DNA of 64,000 bases from Achromobacter piechaudii NBRC 102461 (GCF_001571245.1 NZ_BCTK01000006.1:1116001-1180000), one strand, 5' to 3'; positions 47,778 to 57,152 are shown, numbered from the stretch's first letter. Program-made: numbers and translations. Notes: a model not told the origin generated them from the sequence alone.

Positions 47778-49865
47778 ATGGAATCCGGTATGCCCACACG
47801 CCCGCCCGGCGAGCCCTTGCTCATGAATCGAGAGTTGTCGCTGCTCAAATTCAACGAACGCGTGCTGGCGATGGCGGAAAACCCCACGACACCGCTGCTG
47901 GAACGGCTGCGCTATGTGTGCATCGTCAGTTCCAATCTGGACGAGTTCTTTGAAATCCGGATTTCCAGCCTGAAAGAGCAGCAGCGCCAGTCGCCCAATC
48001 TGGTGGGCCCCGATGGCATGACGCCCGACCAGGCGTTCGAAAATGTCCAGCACGCCGTGCACGCCTTGGTCGCGCGCCAGTACAACCTGCTCAACGACGA
48101 CATCCTGCCGGCGATGCAGGCCGAGGGCATCACCCTGCATCACGCGTCCGAATGGAACGCCGAGCAGCAGCAATGGGCGCGAGACGTCTTCAATCGCGAC
48201 GTGATGCCCTTGCTGACGCCGATCGGACTGGACCCCGCCCATCCGTTTCCCCGCGTCTACAACAAGAGCCTGAACTTCATCGTGTCGCTGGCGGGCGCCG
48301 ATGCTTTCGGGCGGCAGGCGTCGATCGCCGTCGTGCAGGCGCCGCGCGCGCTGCCGCGACTGATCAAGATGCCGCCCGAGCTTTCCGGCCATCCCGAAGG
48401 CTTCATCCTGCTGACCTCGCTGCTGCGCGCCTTCGTCGGCGAACTGTTTCCCGGCCTGGAAATGCTGGGCTGCTATCAGTGGCGCGTGACGCGTAACAGC
48501 GATCTGTTCGTGGACGAGGAAGAAGTCACCAACCTGCGCCACGCGTTGCAAGGCGAGTTGTCGCAGCGCAATTTCGGCGCGGCGGTGCGGCTGGAAATCG
48601 ACAAGCTGACGCCGGTCGAACTCGAAACCTTTTTGCAGCGCGAGTTTTCGCTCAAGGCCGAAGATACCTACCGCGTCCCAGGCCCGGTGAACCTGTCGCG
48701 CCTCATGCAACTGTGCAATTCCGACCTGCGCCCGGATCTGCTGTTTCCCGAATACCGTGCGCCCGTGCCGGCCCCGTTCGACCGGGTGGGCGACAAGCCG
48801 CAGGATCTGTTCGAGGCCGTGGCCGAGCAGGATCGCCTGCTGCATCACCCGTATCAATCGTTCCAGCCCGTCATCGATTTTCTGACGGCGGCGGCGCTGG
48901 ACCCCGATGTGATGGCCATCAAGCAGACCATCTACCGCACGGGCGAAGATTCCGAGCTGATGAAGATCCTGCTGGCCGCCGCGCGCGCCGGCAAGGAAGT
49001 GACGGTGGTGGTGGAGTTGATGGCGCGCTTTGACGAGCAGACCAACATCAACTGGGCGTCCAAGCTGGAAGAGGTGGGCGCGCACGTGGTGTATGGCGTG
49101 GTCGCGCACAAGACGCACGCCAAGATGGCGGTGGTGCTGCGCCGCGAAAAGGGCCGCTTGCGCCGCTATGCGCATCTGGGCACCGGCAATTACCACCCGC
49201 GCACCGCGCGTCTGTACACGGACTTTGGCCTGTTGACCGCCGATCCCCGCCTTTGCGAAGACATGGACAAGGTGTTCGCGCAGTTGACGGGCCTGGGCGC
49301 GCGACGCTCGCTCAAGGCGCTGATGCAGTCACCGTTCACCATGCACGACGGCATGGTGGCGCTGATCCGCGCCGAGGCGCGAGCCGCCAAGGCCGGCAAA
49401 CGCGCCCGCATCATGGCAAAGATGAATTCGCTGCTGGAAGAGCAGATCATCGAAGAACTCTACAAGGCCAGCCAGGCCGGCGTGAAGATCGACCTGATCG
49501 TGCGCGGCGTGTGCGCGCTGCGCGCCGGCGTGCAGGGGCTGTCCGAGAATATCCGCGTGCGGTCCATCGTCGGTCGCTTCCTGGAACACTCCCGCGTCTT
49601 CTATTTTTATGCCGAGGGCGAGGAAACGGTGTACCTGTCGTCGGCCGACTGGATGGATCGCAACTTCTTCCGCCGCGTTGAAATCGCCTTCCCGATCTAC
49701 GACAAGACGCTGAAAAAGCGCGTCATCGATGAAGCGTTTACCTATGCGCTGCGCGATAACCAACTGGCATGGCAGCAACAGGCGGACGGGGATTACGCCC
49801 GTGTCAAAAGCCGTCGCGAACCCTTCAACCTGCACCAATACCTGATGCAGAAATTGGGCGTGTAA
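47778..49865 (+). CDS. ppk: Polyphosphate kinase 1
   Basis: A 695-residue enzyme that makes polyphosphate from ATP. The N-terminal LMNRELSLLKFNERVLAMAE is typical; His447 in KTHAKMAVVL and His604 in LEHSRVFYFY correspond to the catalytic histidines of E. coli PPK1 (435 and 592). HLGTGNYHPRTARLYTDFG follows. In-frame starts at 47778, 47790 and 47823 are possible; I list the first. Divergent from ppx and preceded by a Pho box. Confidence 0.95.
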   Translation: MESGMPTRPPGEPLLMNRELSLLKFNERVLAMAENPTTPLLERLRYVCIVSSNLDEFFEIRISSLKEQQRQSPNLVGPDGMTPDQAFENVQHAVHALVARQYNLLNDDILPAMQAEGITLHHASEWNAEQQQWARDVFNRDVMPLLTPIGLDPAHPFPRVYNKSLNFIVSLAGADAFGRQASIAVVQAPRALPRLIKMPPELSGHPEGFILLTSLLRAFVGELFPGLEMLGCYQWRVTRNSDLFVDEEEVTNLRHALQGELSQRNFGAAVRLEIDKLTPVELETFLQREFSLKAEDTYRVPGPVNLSRLMQLCNSDLRPDLLFPEYRAPVPAPFDRVGDKPQDLFEAVAEQDRLLHHPYQSFQPVIDFLTAAALDPDVMAIKQTIYRTGEDSELMKILLAAARAGKEVTVVVELMARFDEQTNINWASKLEEVGAHVVYGVVAHKTHAKMAVVLRREKGRLRRYAHLGTGNYHPRTARLYTDFGLLTADPRLCEDMDKVFAQLTGLGARRSLKALMQSPFTMHDGMVALIRAEARAAKAGKRARIMAKMNSLLEEQIIEELYKASQAGVKIDLIVRGVCALRAGVQGLSENIRVRSIVGRFLEHSRVFYFYAEGEETVYLSSADWMDRNFFRRVEIAFPIYDKTLKKRVIDEAFTYALRDNQLAWQQQADGDYARVKSRREPFNLHQYLMQKLGV

Positions 49866-49896
49866 TCACCCGGAAAGCAAATGGGGTTTGTCCCCG

Positions 49897-49941
49897 AAAC
49901 ATTGCGGCCGCCTCGTGAATACGGGCGGCCGCAATGTTTTT
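49897..49941 (+). terminator. Terminator after ppk
   Basis: AAACATTGCGGCCGCC (49897-49912) pairs perfectly with 49924-49939 and is followed by further T residues. Confidence 0.9.
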
Positions 49942-49978
49942 GGGTTGTCACAGGGGGGGCTGGATGAAGCGTATGTGA

Positions 49979-50012
49979 CTGTCACTATCTTGTCACGTTG
50001 GCCCCCTAAGAT
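49979..50012 (+). promoter_or_regulatory. Pho box and -10 for pstSCAB
   Basis: CTGTCAC-TATC-TTGTCAC (49979-49996) is a near-consensus PhoB site. Exactly 10 bases after it TAAGAT (50007-50012) fits as -10. A further TTGTCAC lies at 49945-49951. Confidence 0.8.
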
Positions 50013-50085
50013 GCGAGGGTCGCTGAAAGACAGGCACTAGAAAAAGCCTGACTAGACTCCTTTAACGAGCACAGAAGGAACCCTG

Positions 50086-51126
50086 ATGTTCAAACGTGTC
50101 TTCAAACAAGTTTCCGTGGGCGTTGCGCTGAGCGCCGCCGTCTTCGCCGTCCAGGCCGCCGATGTGACCGGCGCCGGCGCATCGTTCCCGTACCCGATCT
50201 ACGCCAAGTGGGCGTCGGACTACAAGGCAGCCACCAACAACGCGATCAACTACCAGTCGATCGGTTCGGGCGGCGGCCAACAGCAGATCATCGCCAAGAC
50301 CGTCGATTTCGGCGCGTCGGACGATCCCATGAAGGCAGCTGACCTGGAAAAGAACGGCCTGCTGCAATTCCCGGCCGTGATCGGCGGCACCGTCGCCGTC
50401 GTGAACATCGACGGCGTGGAACCGGGCAAGCTGAAGCTGTCGGGCGCCGTGCTGGCCGACATCTTCCTGGGCAAGATCAAGAAGTGGGACGACAGCGCCA
50501 TCAAGGCACTGAACCCGGACGTGAAGCTGCCGTCGGCCGACATCATCGTCGTGCACCGTTCGGATGGCTCGGGCACGACCTTCGGCTGGACCAACTACCT
50601 GTCCAAGGTGTCGGCCGACTGGAAGTCGCAAGTCGGTGAAGGCAAGGCCGTCAAGTGGCCCACCGGCCAGGGTGGCAAGGGCAACGAAGGCGTCGCCGCC
50701 TACGTCGGCCAGCTGAAGAACTCGATCGGCTACGTTGAATACGCCTACGCCAAGCAGAACAAGCTGGCCTGGACGCAGTTGAAGAACAAGGACGGCAAGT
50801 TCGTCCAGCCGGAACAGAAGGCATTTGCCGCCGCGGCCGCCAACGCCGACTGGAAGAGCGCGCCGGGCATGGGCGTGGTCCTGACCGACGAGCCGGGCGC
50901 CGATTCGTGGCCCGTCACCGCCGCCACCTTCATCCTGGTGCACAAGTCGCAAGCCAAGCCGGCGCAAGGCAAGGCCGTGCTGGAATTCTTCGACTGGGCG
51001 TTCAAGAACGGCGCCAAGTCGGCTGAAGCCATGGACTACGTGCCGCTGCCGGAAGCCGTCACCAAGGAAATTCGCGCCGCCTGGGGCGAAGTGAAGTCCG
51101 CCGACGGCACCCCCGTCTGGAAGTAA
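50086..51126 (+). CDS. pstS: Phosphate-binding periplasmic protein PstS
   Basis: A 346-residue binding protein with a Sec signal peptide (VGVALSAAVFAVQA, cleavage before ADVTGAGAS). The phosphate-binding region TGAGASFPYPIYAKWASDY, the IGSGGGQQQI loop and DFGASDDPM, VVHRSDGSGTTFGWTNYL are the PstS signatures. It is the first gene of pstSCAB and the most strongly expressed one is expected here because of the Pho box and the downstream hairpin. Confidence 0.97.
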   Translation: MFKRVFKQVSVGVALSAAVFAVQAADVTGAGASFPYPIYAKWASDYKAATNNAINYQSIGSGGGQQQIIAKTVDFGASDDPMKAADLEKNGLLQFPAVIGGTVAVVNIDGVEPGKLKLSGAVLADIFLGKIKKWDDSAIKALNPDVKLPSADIIVVHRSDGSGTTFGWTNYLSKVSADWKSQVGEGKAVKWPTGQGGKGNEGVAAYVGQLKNSIGYVEYAYAKQNKLAWTQLKNKDGKFVQPEQKAFAAAAANADWKSAPGMGVVLTDEPGADSWPVTAATFILVHKSQAKPAQGKAVLEFFDWAFKNGAKSAEAMDYVPLPEAVTKEIRAAWGEVKSADGTPVWK

Positions 51127-51203
51127 ATCGGGGGTGGCGCAGGCAAGTGGCGGTAGTGATTCTTCGGATGACGCCACTGGCCCCAGCGCCCGGCCCTCAG
51201 CGA

Positions 51204-51242
51204 CCGCCCCGGAATTCTTGCCTGGCAAGAGAGCCGGGGCGG
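51204..51242 (+). other. Stem-loop between pstS and pstC
   Basis: CCGCCCCGG (51204-51212) pairs with CCGGGGCGG (51234-51242), enclosing a second stem TCTTGCC-T-GGCAAGA. There is no T-run, so it is more likely an RNA-stabilising element that raises pstS mRNA over pstCAB. Confidence 0.6.
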
Positions 51243-51294
51243 CTCGCCCCAGCAGCTCCCGTTTCCAATCAGGTCATCTAAGGAAAGTCCATCC

Positions 51295-52311
51295 ATGAGC
51301 GCGGTAATGGATAATAGTGTGCCGCTTCCGCCCAGCGTGGCGGACTCCGTGACTACCGGCACGCCTTCGCCTATGAAGCAAAATAAAAACGCGCTGATGG
51401 ATGCGCTGTTCAAGAATCTGACCCGCCTGTTCGCCTTCTTGGTGTTCATCCTGCTGGCGGCAATTCTCGTATCCCTGATCTACGGCAGCCGCGAATCGCT
51501 GGCCAAATATGGCTTGTCGTTCCTGTGGCTCAACGATTGGGATCCGGTCAACCAGAACTACGGCGCGGTGGTCCCCATCATCGGCACCTTGCTGACGTCG
51601 GCCATCGCCCTGATCATCGCCGTGCCGGTCTCGTTCGGCATCGCAATCTTCCTGACAGAACTGTCACCCACCTGGCTGCGCCGCCCGCTGGGCACCGCCG
51701 TGGAAATGCTGGCGGCCATTCCGTCCATCATCTACGGCATGTGGGGCCTGTTCGTCTTCGTGCCGGTGTTCCAGCAGTACGTGCAACCCTTCTTGATCGC
51801 CACGCTGGGCAACGTGCCCGTCATTGGCGGCCTCTTTGCCGGGCCGCCTTTCGGCATCGGCATCTTCACGGCGGGCCTGATCCTGTCGATCATGATCATC
51901 CCGTTCATCGCCGCCGTCATGCGCGACGTGTTCGAGCTGGTTCCCGCAATGCTCAAGGAATCGGCCTACGGCCTGGGCAGCACGACCTGGGAAGTGATGT
52001 GGCGAGTCGTGCTGCCTTTCACCAAGTCCGGCGTCATCGGCGGCATCATGCTGGGCCTGGGCCGGGCGCTGGGCGAGACGATGGCCGTGACCTTCGTGAT
52101 CGGCAATGCGTTCAAGTGGTCGGGGTCGCTGTTCTCGCCGGGCAACTCGATCGCCTCCGCGCTGGCCAACGAATTCAATGAGGCAGGCGGCATCCAGAAG
52201 TCGGCGTTGCTGGAATTGGGCCTGATCCTGTTCCTGATCACGACCGTCGTGCTGGCCCTGGCCAAGGTGTTGCTGGTTCGCCTTTCCGCCGGCGAAGGCA
52301 AGAAGACCTGA
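51295..52311 (+). CDS. pstC: Phosphate ABC transporter permease PstC
   Basis: A 338-residue inner-membrane permease with about six hydrophobic segments after a polar N-terminal 40 residues. [23 protein letters not shown] and [37 protein letters not shown] are PstC signatures. It lies 168 bp after pstS. Confidence 0.96.
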   Translation: MSAVMDNSVPLPPSVADSVTTGTPSPMKQNKNALMDALFKNLTRLFAFLVFILLAAILVSLIYGSRESLAKYGLSFLWLNDWDPVNQNYGAVVPIIGTLLTSAIALIIAVPVSFGIAIFLTELSPTWLRRPLGTAVEMLAAIPSIIYGMWGLFVFVPVFQQYVQPFLIATLGNVPVIGGLFAGPPFGIGIFTAGLILSIMIIPFIAAVMRDVFELVPAMLKESAYGLGSTTWEVMWRVVLPFTKSGVIGGIMLGLGRALGETMAVTFVIGNAFKWSGSLFSPGNSIASALANEFNEAGGIQKSALLELGLILFLITTVVLALAKVLLVRLSAGEGKKT

Positions 52312-52337
52312 CGCGCCGCGAGCACAAGGAAAAGATC

Positions 52338-53192
52338 ATGGCTGTATCCGTACTCAATATGCAGAATGGCGTCTACCGGCGCCGCCGCATCCTCAACCGC
52401 ATCATGCTGACGGTGTCGCTGGGCACGCTGGTGTTCGGCCTGTTCTGGCTGTTCTGGATCATCCTGACGCTGCTGACCAAGGGCGCGCCCGCGCTGTCCT
52501 ACACGCTGTTCACCGAGATCACGCCGCCGCCCGGGCAAACGGGCGGCCTGATCAACGCGATCTTCGGCAGCGTGGTGATGGCGGGCGTGGGCACGCTGAT
52601 CGGCACGCCGGTCGGCATCCTGGCCGGCACGTATCTGGCCGAATACGGCCAGCGCGGCTGGCTGGCGCCCGCCACGCGCTTTCTGAACGACGTGCTGCTG
52701 TCCGCGCCGTCCATCATCATCGGCTTGTTCATCTACGCCGTGTACGTGGCGCAGGTGGGGCATTACTCGGGCTGGGCCGGCGCGCTGGCGCTGTCCATCC
52801 TGGTCATTCCGGTGGTGGTGCGCACGACCGACAACATGCTGCTGCTGGTGCCCAACAGCCTGCGCGAAGCCGCGGCGGCGCTGGGCTGCCCCAAGTGGCG
52901 CATGATCACGCTGGTGTGCTATCGCGCCGCCAAGACCGGCATCATCACCGGCGTGCTGCTGGCGATTGCCCGGATCTCGGGCGAGACCGCGCCGCTGCTG
53001 TTCACGGCGCTATCCAATCAGTTCATGTCGTTCAACATGAACGCGCCGATGGCCAACCTGCCCGTCGTCATCTACCAATACGCCGCCAGCCCGTTCAAGG
53101 ATTGGAACGACCTGGCCTGGGCCGGCGCCACGCTGATCACGCTGCTGGTGCTGGGCATCAACATCCTTGCCCGCAACATGTTCCGCAAGTAA
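52338..53192 (+). CDS. pstA: Phosphate ABC transporter permease PstA
   Basis: A 284-residue permease. [35 protein letters not shown] and [21 protein letters not shown] (EAA loop), [15 protein letters not shown] are typical of PstA. It pairs with PstC to form the channel. Confidence 0.96.
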   Translation: MAVSVLNMQNGVYRRRRILNRIMLTVSLGTLVFGLFWLFWIILTLLTKGAPALSYTLFTEITPPPGQTGGLINAIFGSVVMAGVGTLIGTPVGILAGTYLAEYGQRGWLAPATRFLNDVLLSAPSIIIGLFIYAVYVAQVGHYSGWAGALALSILVIPVVVRTTDNMLLLVPNSLREAAAALGCPKWRMITLVCYRAAKTGIITGVLLAIARISGETAPLLFTALSNQFMSFNMNAPMANLPVVIYQYAASPFKDWNDLAWAGATLITLLVLGINILARNMFRK

Positions 53193-53240
53193 AGATCGCT
53201 TTGCCGGCGCGCATGGCGCGCCGGAGCCAAGGGAAAAGAA

Positions 53241-54017
53241 ATGGAAAACACCGCTACCGCCGTCAAGAACAAGATCGAGGTCAAGAACCTGAACTTCTAC
53301 TACGGCAAGTTCCATGCGATCCGCAATGTGAACATGTCGATCCAGGAGAAGAAGGTCACCGCCTTCATCGGCCCGTCGGGCTGCGGCAAGTCGACGCTGC
53401 TGCGCACGTTCAACCGCATGTTCGAGCTGTATCCCGGCCAGCGCGCCGAAGGTGAAATCATCCTGGACGGCGAGAACCTGCTGACGGCCAAGACCGATAT
53501 TTCGCTGATCCGCGCCAAGGTCGGCATGGTGTTCCAGAAGCCCACGCCGTTTCCCATGAGCATCTACGACAACATCGCGTTCGGCGTGCGCCTGTTCGAG
53601 CGCCTGTCCAAGGGTGAAATGGACGAGCGCGTGGAATGGGCCTTGAGCAAGGCCGCGCTCTGGAACGAAGTGAAAGACAAGCTGCATCAAAGCGGCAACA
53701 GCCTGTCCGGCGGCCAGCAACAACGCCTGTGCATCGCGCGCGGCGTGGCCATCAAGCCGGAAGTGCTGCTGCTGGACGAACCCTGCTCGGCGCTGGACCC
53801 GATTTCCACCGCCAAGATCGAAGAGCTGATCGCCGAACTCAAGAACGACTACACCGTCGTGATCGTGACGCACAACATGCAGCAGGCGGCGCGTTGCTCG
53901 GACTACACCGCCTATATGTACCTGGGCGAGCTGATGGAATTCGGCCAGACCGACCAGATCTTCGTGAAGCCCTCGCGCAAGGAAACCGAGGACTACATCA
54001 CGGGCCGCTTCGGCTGA
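53241..54017 (+). CDS. pstB: Phosphate ABC transporter ATPase PstB
   Basis: A 258-residue ATPase. Walker [10 protein letters not shown], PstB-typical [22 protein letters not shown], signature [14 protein letters not shown], Walker [14 protein letters not shown], switch His in [16 protein letters not shown] terminator follows the gene; phoU, which usually follows pstB, is absent here. Confidence 0.97.
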   Translation: MENTATAVKNKIEVKNLNFYYGKFHAIRNVNMSIQEKKVTAFIGPSGCGKSTLLRTFNRMFELYPGQRAEGEIILDGENLLTAKTDISLIRAKVGMVFQKPTPFPMSIYDNIAFGVRLFERLSKGEMDERVEWALSKAALWNEVKDKLHQSGNSLSGGQQQRLCIARGVAIKPEVLLLDEPCSALDPISTAKIEELIAELKNDYTVVIVTHNMQQAARCSDYTAYMYLGELMEFGQTDQIFVKPSRKETEDYITGRFG

Positions 54018-54044
54018 TCCGTGCGTCGGCATCGTGCTTGACAC

Positions 54045-54076
54045 AAAACGGCGCGCCTTCGGGGTGCGCCGTTTTG
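54045..54076 (+). terminator. Terminator after pstB
   Basis: AAAACGGCGC and GCC pair with GGTGCGCCGTTTT around a TTCG-type loop; it ends the pst operon. The next 220 bp before the tRNA hold no visible gene. Confidence 0.85.
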
Positions 54077-54295
54077 CATCTTGCGGATCAGGAGCGCACA
54101 CCGGCGCCCGGGCGTGGCCCGGGCGCTTGCCAGGTGTTGCCCTTTGAATGCTCTGCCCCGGCGAGCTTGCCGGTAGACACGTCGACACTGCAAAATAATT
54201 TGTGCTTCAACGATAAAGGTGTCAATTACGGGCAGCTGACGGGGGACGCGATGAGGCCCCGGTATCGGGGGCTCTCGCCGGAGAAGCCGGGATTC

Positions 54296-54304
54296 TGGTA
54301 TAGT
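54296..54304 (+). promoter_or_regulatory. Extended -10 of tRNA-Pro
   Basis: TGGTATAGT lies 10 bases before the tRNA 5' end, an extended -10 (TGn plus TATAGT). No clear -35. Confidence 0.5.
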
Positions 54305-54314
54305 TGCCACCCTT

Positions 54315-54391
54315 CGGGGCGTAGCGCAGCCTGGTAGCGCATCTGCTTTGGGAGCAGAGGGTCGTGAGTTCGAATCCCACCGCCCCGACCA
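54315..54391 (+). tRNA. tRNA-Pro (anticodon UGG)
   Basis: A 77-base cloverleaf. The acceptor arms CGGGGCG (54315-54321) and CGCCCCG (54381-54387) pair, the anticodon loop TTTGGGA contains TGG, the T-arm has GTTCGAATCCCAC, and CCA is encoded at 54389-54391. Its 3' half is the attachment site of the adjoining island and is duplicated at 58606-58668. Confidence 0.97.
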
Positions 54392-54406
54392 AAAAATATC
54401 AAGGGC
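54344..54406. repeat. attL-type direct repeat inside tRNA-Pro
   Basis: 63 bp from the anticodon arm of tRNA-Pro through CCA and 15 bases beyond. It is identical to 58606-58668. The flanking bases differ (C versus T on the left, C versus T on the right), which fixes the repeat limits. Confidence 0.9.
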
Positions 54407-54440
54407 CTAGCTTAATCAACGAGCTAGGCCCTTGTGCTTT
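54400..54440 (+). terminator. tRNA terminator supplied by the island
   Basis: CAAGGGCCTAGCT (54400-54412) pairs with AGCTAGGCCCTTG (54422-54434), followed by TGCTTT. The first seven bases lie in the direct repeat; the rest differs from the corresponding hairpin at the right end, as expected if the island brought this half. Confidence 0.8.
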
Positions 54441-54574
54441 GGGGGCCTGCGCTAAGCGGAATCTTCAGTGGGATGCCTTCCTTGCTGCGCGGTCTGCTCT
54501 CCGGCCATACTGCGACTTCGCGCGCCCGGCCACGATGACCCGCCGAAGGCGTCAAATTTCCCAGGCTAGGGCTC

Positions 54575-54658
54575 TCAGGCCTCGGCGGTGGGGTCGCGGG
54601 CGTACAACTCGCGTATGCGAGCCGCATCCAGGGCAGGCGGGCGGTCGAAGACATCCAT
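54575..54658 (-). CDS. 27-codon mini-ORF behind a LexA box (putative)
   Basis: Begins MDVFDRPPALDAARIREL and ends ARDPTAEA. It starts 16 bases downstream of a consensus LexA box on the minus strand. It may be a genuine SOS peptide, or the surviving 5' end of a longer gene cut by deletion. No family recognised. Confidence 0.3.
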   Translation of the reverse strand: MDVFDRPPALDAARIRELYARDPTAEA

Positions 54659-54673
54659 AGAAAGCGAAAAGAA

Positions 54674-54689
54674 CTGTATGTATACACAG
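54674..54689. promoter_or_regulatory. LexA (SOS) box
   Basis: CTGTATGTATACACAG matches the CTGT-N8-ACAG SOS consensus, with an AT-rich centre. TTGAGA (minus strand, 54699-54694) and the TACAGT overlapping the box could form the repressed promoter reading to the left. Confidence 0.65.
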
Positions 54690-54858
54690 CATATCTCAAG
54701 CTGAGAGGTCTGGCGCGCAGTTCTCCCCCCGCCGCGCCCGCGCGCTAAATAGCGCACTCCCGACTCAAGTGTGCGCCACCCTAAGACCAGCGCCAATGCT
54801 CACTGCCGGCTAATTGGCCCCGCTCGCGCAAGTGACGCAAGAGGACGCAGTCGGATCG

Positions 54859-56628
54859 TCATTTTTTTCTTTTAGGTACAGTCGAGGAAGGTCGGGGCGT
54901 GGCCTTTTTCGTGGCGTTTCTTTGCGCTTGCATCTTGCATCGTTTCAAGACGCGCTCAGTGAACCCTTCAGTCCTCAAGACCGTGGCATCCAACGAGCCG
55001 CCAGCCGCCCGGCTTACAAGAGCGGCTGCTTTGCGGAACAGCTCCTCTGATTCCGTGTTATCCCACAACGCGTCGATCATGCTGCGGCACTTCCGTTCCA
55101 TATCGTTAGAGTTCATTCGTGGGAGGGGCGCGGGCATCAATTGCCACCGGAGTGCCAACAAAATTTCGTATCGGGCGGCGCGGAAATCTTTGTCTAGAAA
55201 CTGATTTCTAAAGAGGTATTCCAGACGGTACATCGCAAGTGCTGCGACATAGTAGGGGTCAAGTTTATCGTTCGCGCCAAATAGGTCTTTGCCGACCCTA
55301 TCCAGAATTCTGCGATAGCTCTTCGTCGCTCTGTGGGGTTCTTCCAGAAACATAGAAGCAAATGCACGTATCAAACTGCCCGGTGTCACGATCCGCGTTT
55401 TCTCAACACCGGTGACACTGTGATACTGGCGCGAGCGTCGTTCATAGTAGAGCCGTTGAGACTCGTCAAACGAAGAAAAAAAGGCTTCCAGTTTTTTCTG
55501 GAAGCTGGATAACGCCAGAAGTTGCTCTTCACGAACCTCGGTCTGCCTATTGGTGGCGACAATTATCGAAGCGATAACATCGTCATCCTTGGTGGCTATA
55601 AGTCGAAGAGGCACCATGACAGTAGAGTCAAGCACTTCCCGTCGGTCAAACAGCACATGGCTCGTCTGGCAGCCATTCACGATTTGATAGTCTTCGATGT
55701 AAAACCGGTTGGCCGTTGCCCGAAGTGTTTTCGCAATGATGGTAACGCCGTTATTCATCAGCGCGAATCGAGAGCGTGACGTTGGATCAGCAAGAGTGTC
55801 GCGCATCTCTGAATTGACGGCGTTGAAGTCCTGCCAGTCACGCACATTGTCGTAGAAGATGCCTTTGAGGATGTCCCCGCGTGAATCAGAGATTAGGGGG
55901 AGAAATTCCGTTGCCGGTAATAATCCAATATATGCCTCCGAAACCGCTGTCACGGTTGGAACAACCGTCCGCAATGCAAATTCAAATTCCCTGGAGATTG
56001 AGTTTTTGGATTCGCGGTAGATGTCTTGGATGTCATCCGCGCCCATTGGGATGAAGTCGACGGCAGCAAAGAGTTTAGTGTCGAGTAGCTCTTGGACGGC
56101 AGCATCTTTCCGCGCAACAAGATTTGCGTCCCCAACCCAAGTTCCCGTCGTGACGTAAAACATCTTGCACGTTGGCCGCCCTCGCTTAAAGCGACTGCTA
56201 TGGTTGTAGACTGCGGTCATCAGCTGTGCCGCTCGGTTCAACGGCTTATTACGCTGAAGTGCCGGTTTTTCTTTGAAAAAGTCGCTGACGCCGAAAGAGA
56301 ACTGTCCGATTTTGGCCATGTCGAACGATGATGATCTTTCTGCTTGGACGAAAAGAAACGACGCTTCGATATGGCCATTACTGGTGACCAGTTCCTCAAT
56401 TTGGGCTGCGTCTTCAATGAAGACCCCGTTCACCACTATCGCGAGCGCGTCGATGCCGGTGTCCCCGCCTGAACCGATTACCAAGTCTCCTATTTCGTCA
56501 CCGTCGCCGAGATGCCGCCCAATAGTGAGGTATGCCGCGAAATGCTCAAACCGGCTATCTTCGTCTAGCTTTTCCAGCCCGTGTTCGACACTAAACTCAT
56601 TTAGAAGCGATTTCGTTACTCTATCCAT
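54859..56628 (-). CDS. AIPR-family (abortive phage infection type) protein
   Basis: A 589-residue protein. The AIPR core is clear: YDNVRDWQDFN (about residues 259-269), FALMNNGVTIIAK (288-300) and YQIVNGCQTSHV (314-325). The N-terminal 120 residues resemble a restriction-endonuclease-like fold (GGDTGIDALAI with Asp60, then FLFVQAERSSSF at 91-102). Related proteins read QxK there; here it is Gln95-Ala-Glu-Arg, so the usual lysine is missing or replaced by Arg98. The C-terminus is Lys/Arg-rich. AIPR proteins occur in phage-defence contexts; enzymatic activity is not proven here. It is visibly less GC-rich than neighbouring core genes. Confidence 0.8.
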   Translation of the reverse strand: MDRVTKSLLNEFSVEHGLEKLDEDSRFEHFAAYLTIGRHLGDGDEIGDLVIGSGGDTGIDALAIVVNGVFIEDAAQIEELVTSNGHIEASFLFVQAERSSSFDMAKIGQFSFGVSDFFKEKPALQRNKPLNRAAQLMTAVYNHSSRFKRGRPTCKMFYVTTGTWVGDANLVARKDAAVQELLDTKLFAAVDFIPMGADDIQDIYRESKNSISREFEFALRTVVPTVTAVSEAYIGLLPATEFLPLISDSRGDILKGIFYDNVRDWQDFNAVNSEMRDTLADPTSRSRFALMNNGVTIIAKTLRATANRFYIEDYQIVNGCQTSHVLFDRREVLDSTVMVPLRLIATKDDDVIASIIVATNRQTEVREEQLLALSSFQKKLEAFFSSFDESQRLYYERRSRQYHSVTGVEKTRIVTPGSLIRAFASMFLEEPHRATKSYRRILDRVGKDLFGANDKLDPYYVAALAMYRLEYLFRNQFLDKDFRAARYEILLALRWQLMPAPLPRMNSNDMERKCRSMIDALWDNTESEELFRKAAALVSRAAGGSLDATVLRTEGFTERVLKRCKMQAQRNATKKATPRPSSTVPKRKK

Positions 56629-56814
56629 GATGTCCTTGGCGGCGTGTTTTTTAGCCAGATGTGAGCTGGGCGGTCTCCGGCGAGTTCGGAGTATTACTGG
56701 ATGTTAACGCTTCTGCGGTGTAAGTAGTCGCCCTATGCATTCGATCTGGGTGGCCTGCAGGGTGCTCAATTTTTGCGCAGATTTGAGAAAGGGGTGGGGA
56801 ACACGCAACCTTCC

Positions 56815-57090
56815 CAACCTGACCCGAAAATTATGTGTAAGTCATTGATTTATATGAATAAAAATGATTTTTCCTAAAACCTCACCTGACCTCAACTTGG
56901 ACCCAGCTGTTTCGTAAGTTATTGATTTGTATGGGAATATATTTTTTATAAAGTTAGGGAATGGAAACCTAACCAAGTTAGGCTTTGGTTAGGAAAAGGT
57001 TAAGTTTTCTGAAACCGCCGAAACCCGCATAAATAAAGGCGCTCCTGCCGAATTGCTGTGCCAGTTAGGAAGGTTAGGTTTTTCCCAGCC
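56815..57090. repeat. AT-rich region with iteron-like repeats
   Basis: The gap 56629-57103 holds no gene. Within it are a pair of long direct repeats, GTAAGTCATTGATTTATATG (from 56837) and GTAAGTTATTGATTTGTATG (from 56914), 77 bp apart, each preceded by an ACCTGACC word (56817 and 56884). Further right there are several GTTAGG words (about 56953-57087) in both orientations. Such arrays fit an origin-like or protein-binding site. Confidence 0.55.
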
Positions 57091-57152
57091 CCTCCCGGAA
57101 TTCATGAAAGGAGGCTACATTCGCGGCACCTTTGATCTCTTGGGTTGATGTC

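Noticed and set aside
54424-54699. 91-codon minus-strand ORF at the left of the island
   Set aside because: It crosses the tRNA terminator and the LexA box, with a Pro/Arg-rich product and no similarity that I recognise.
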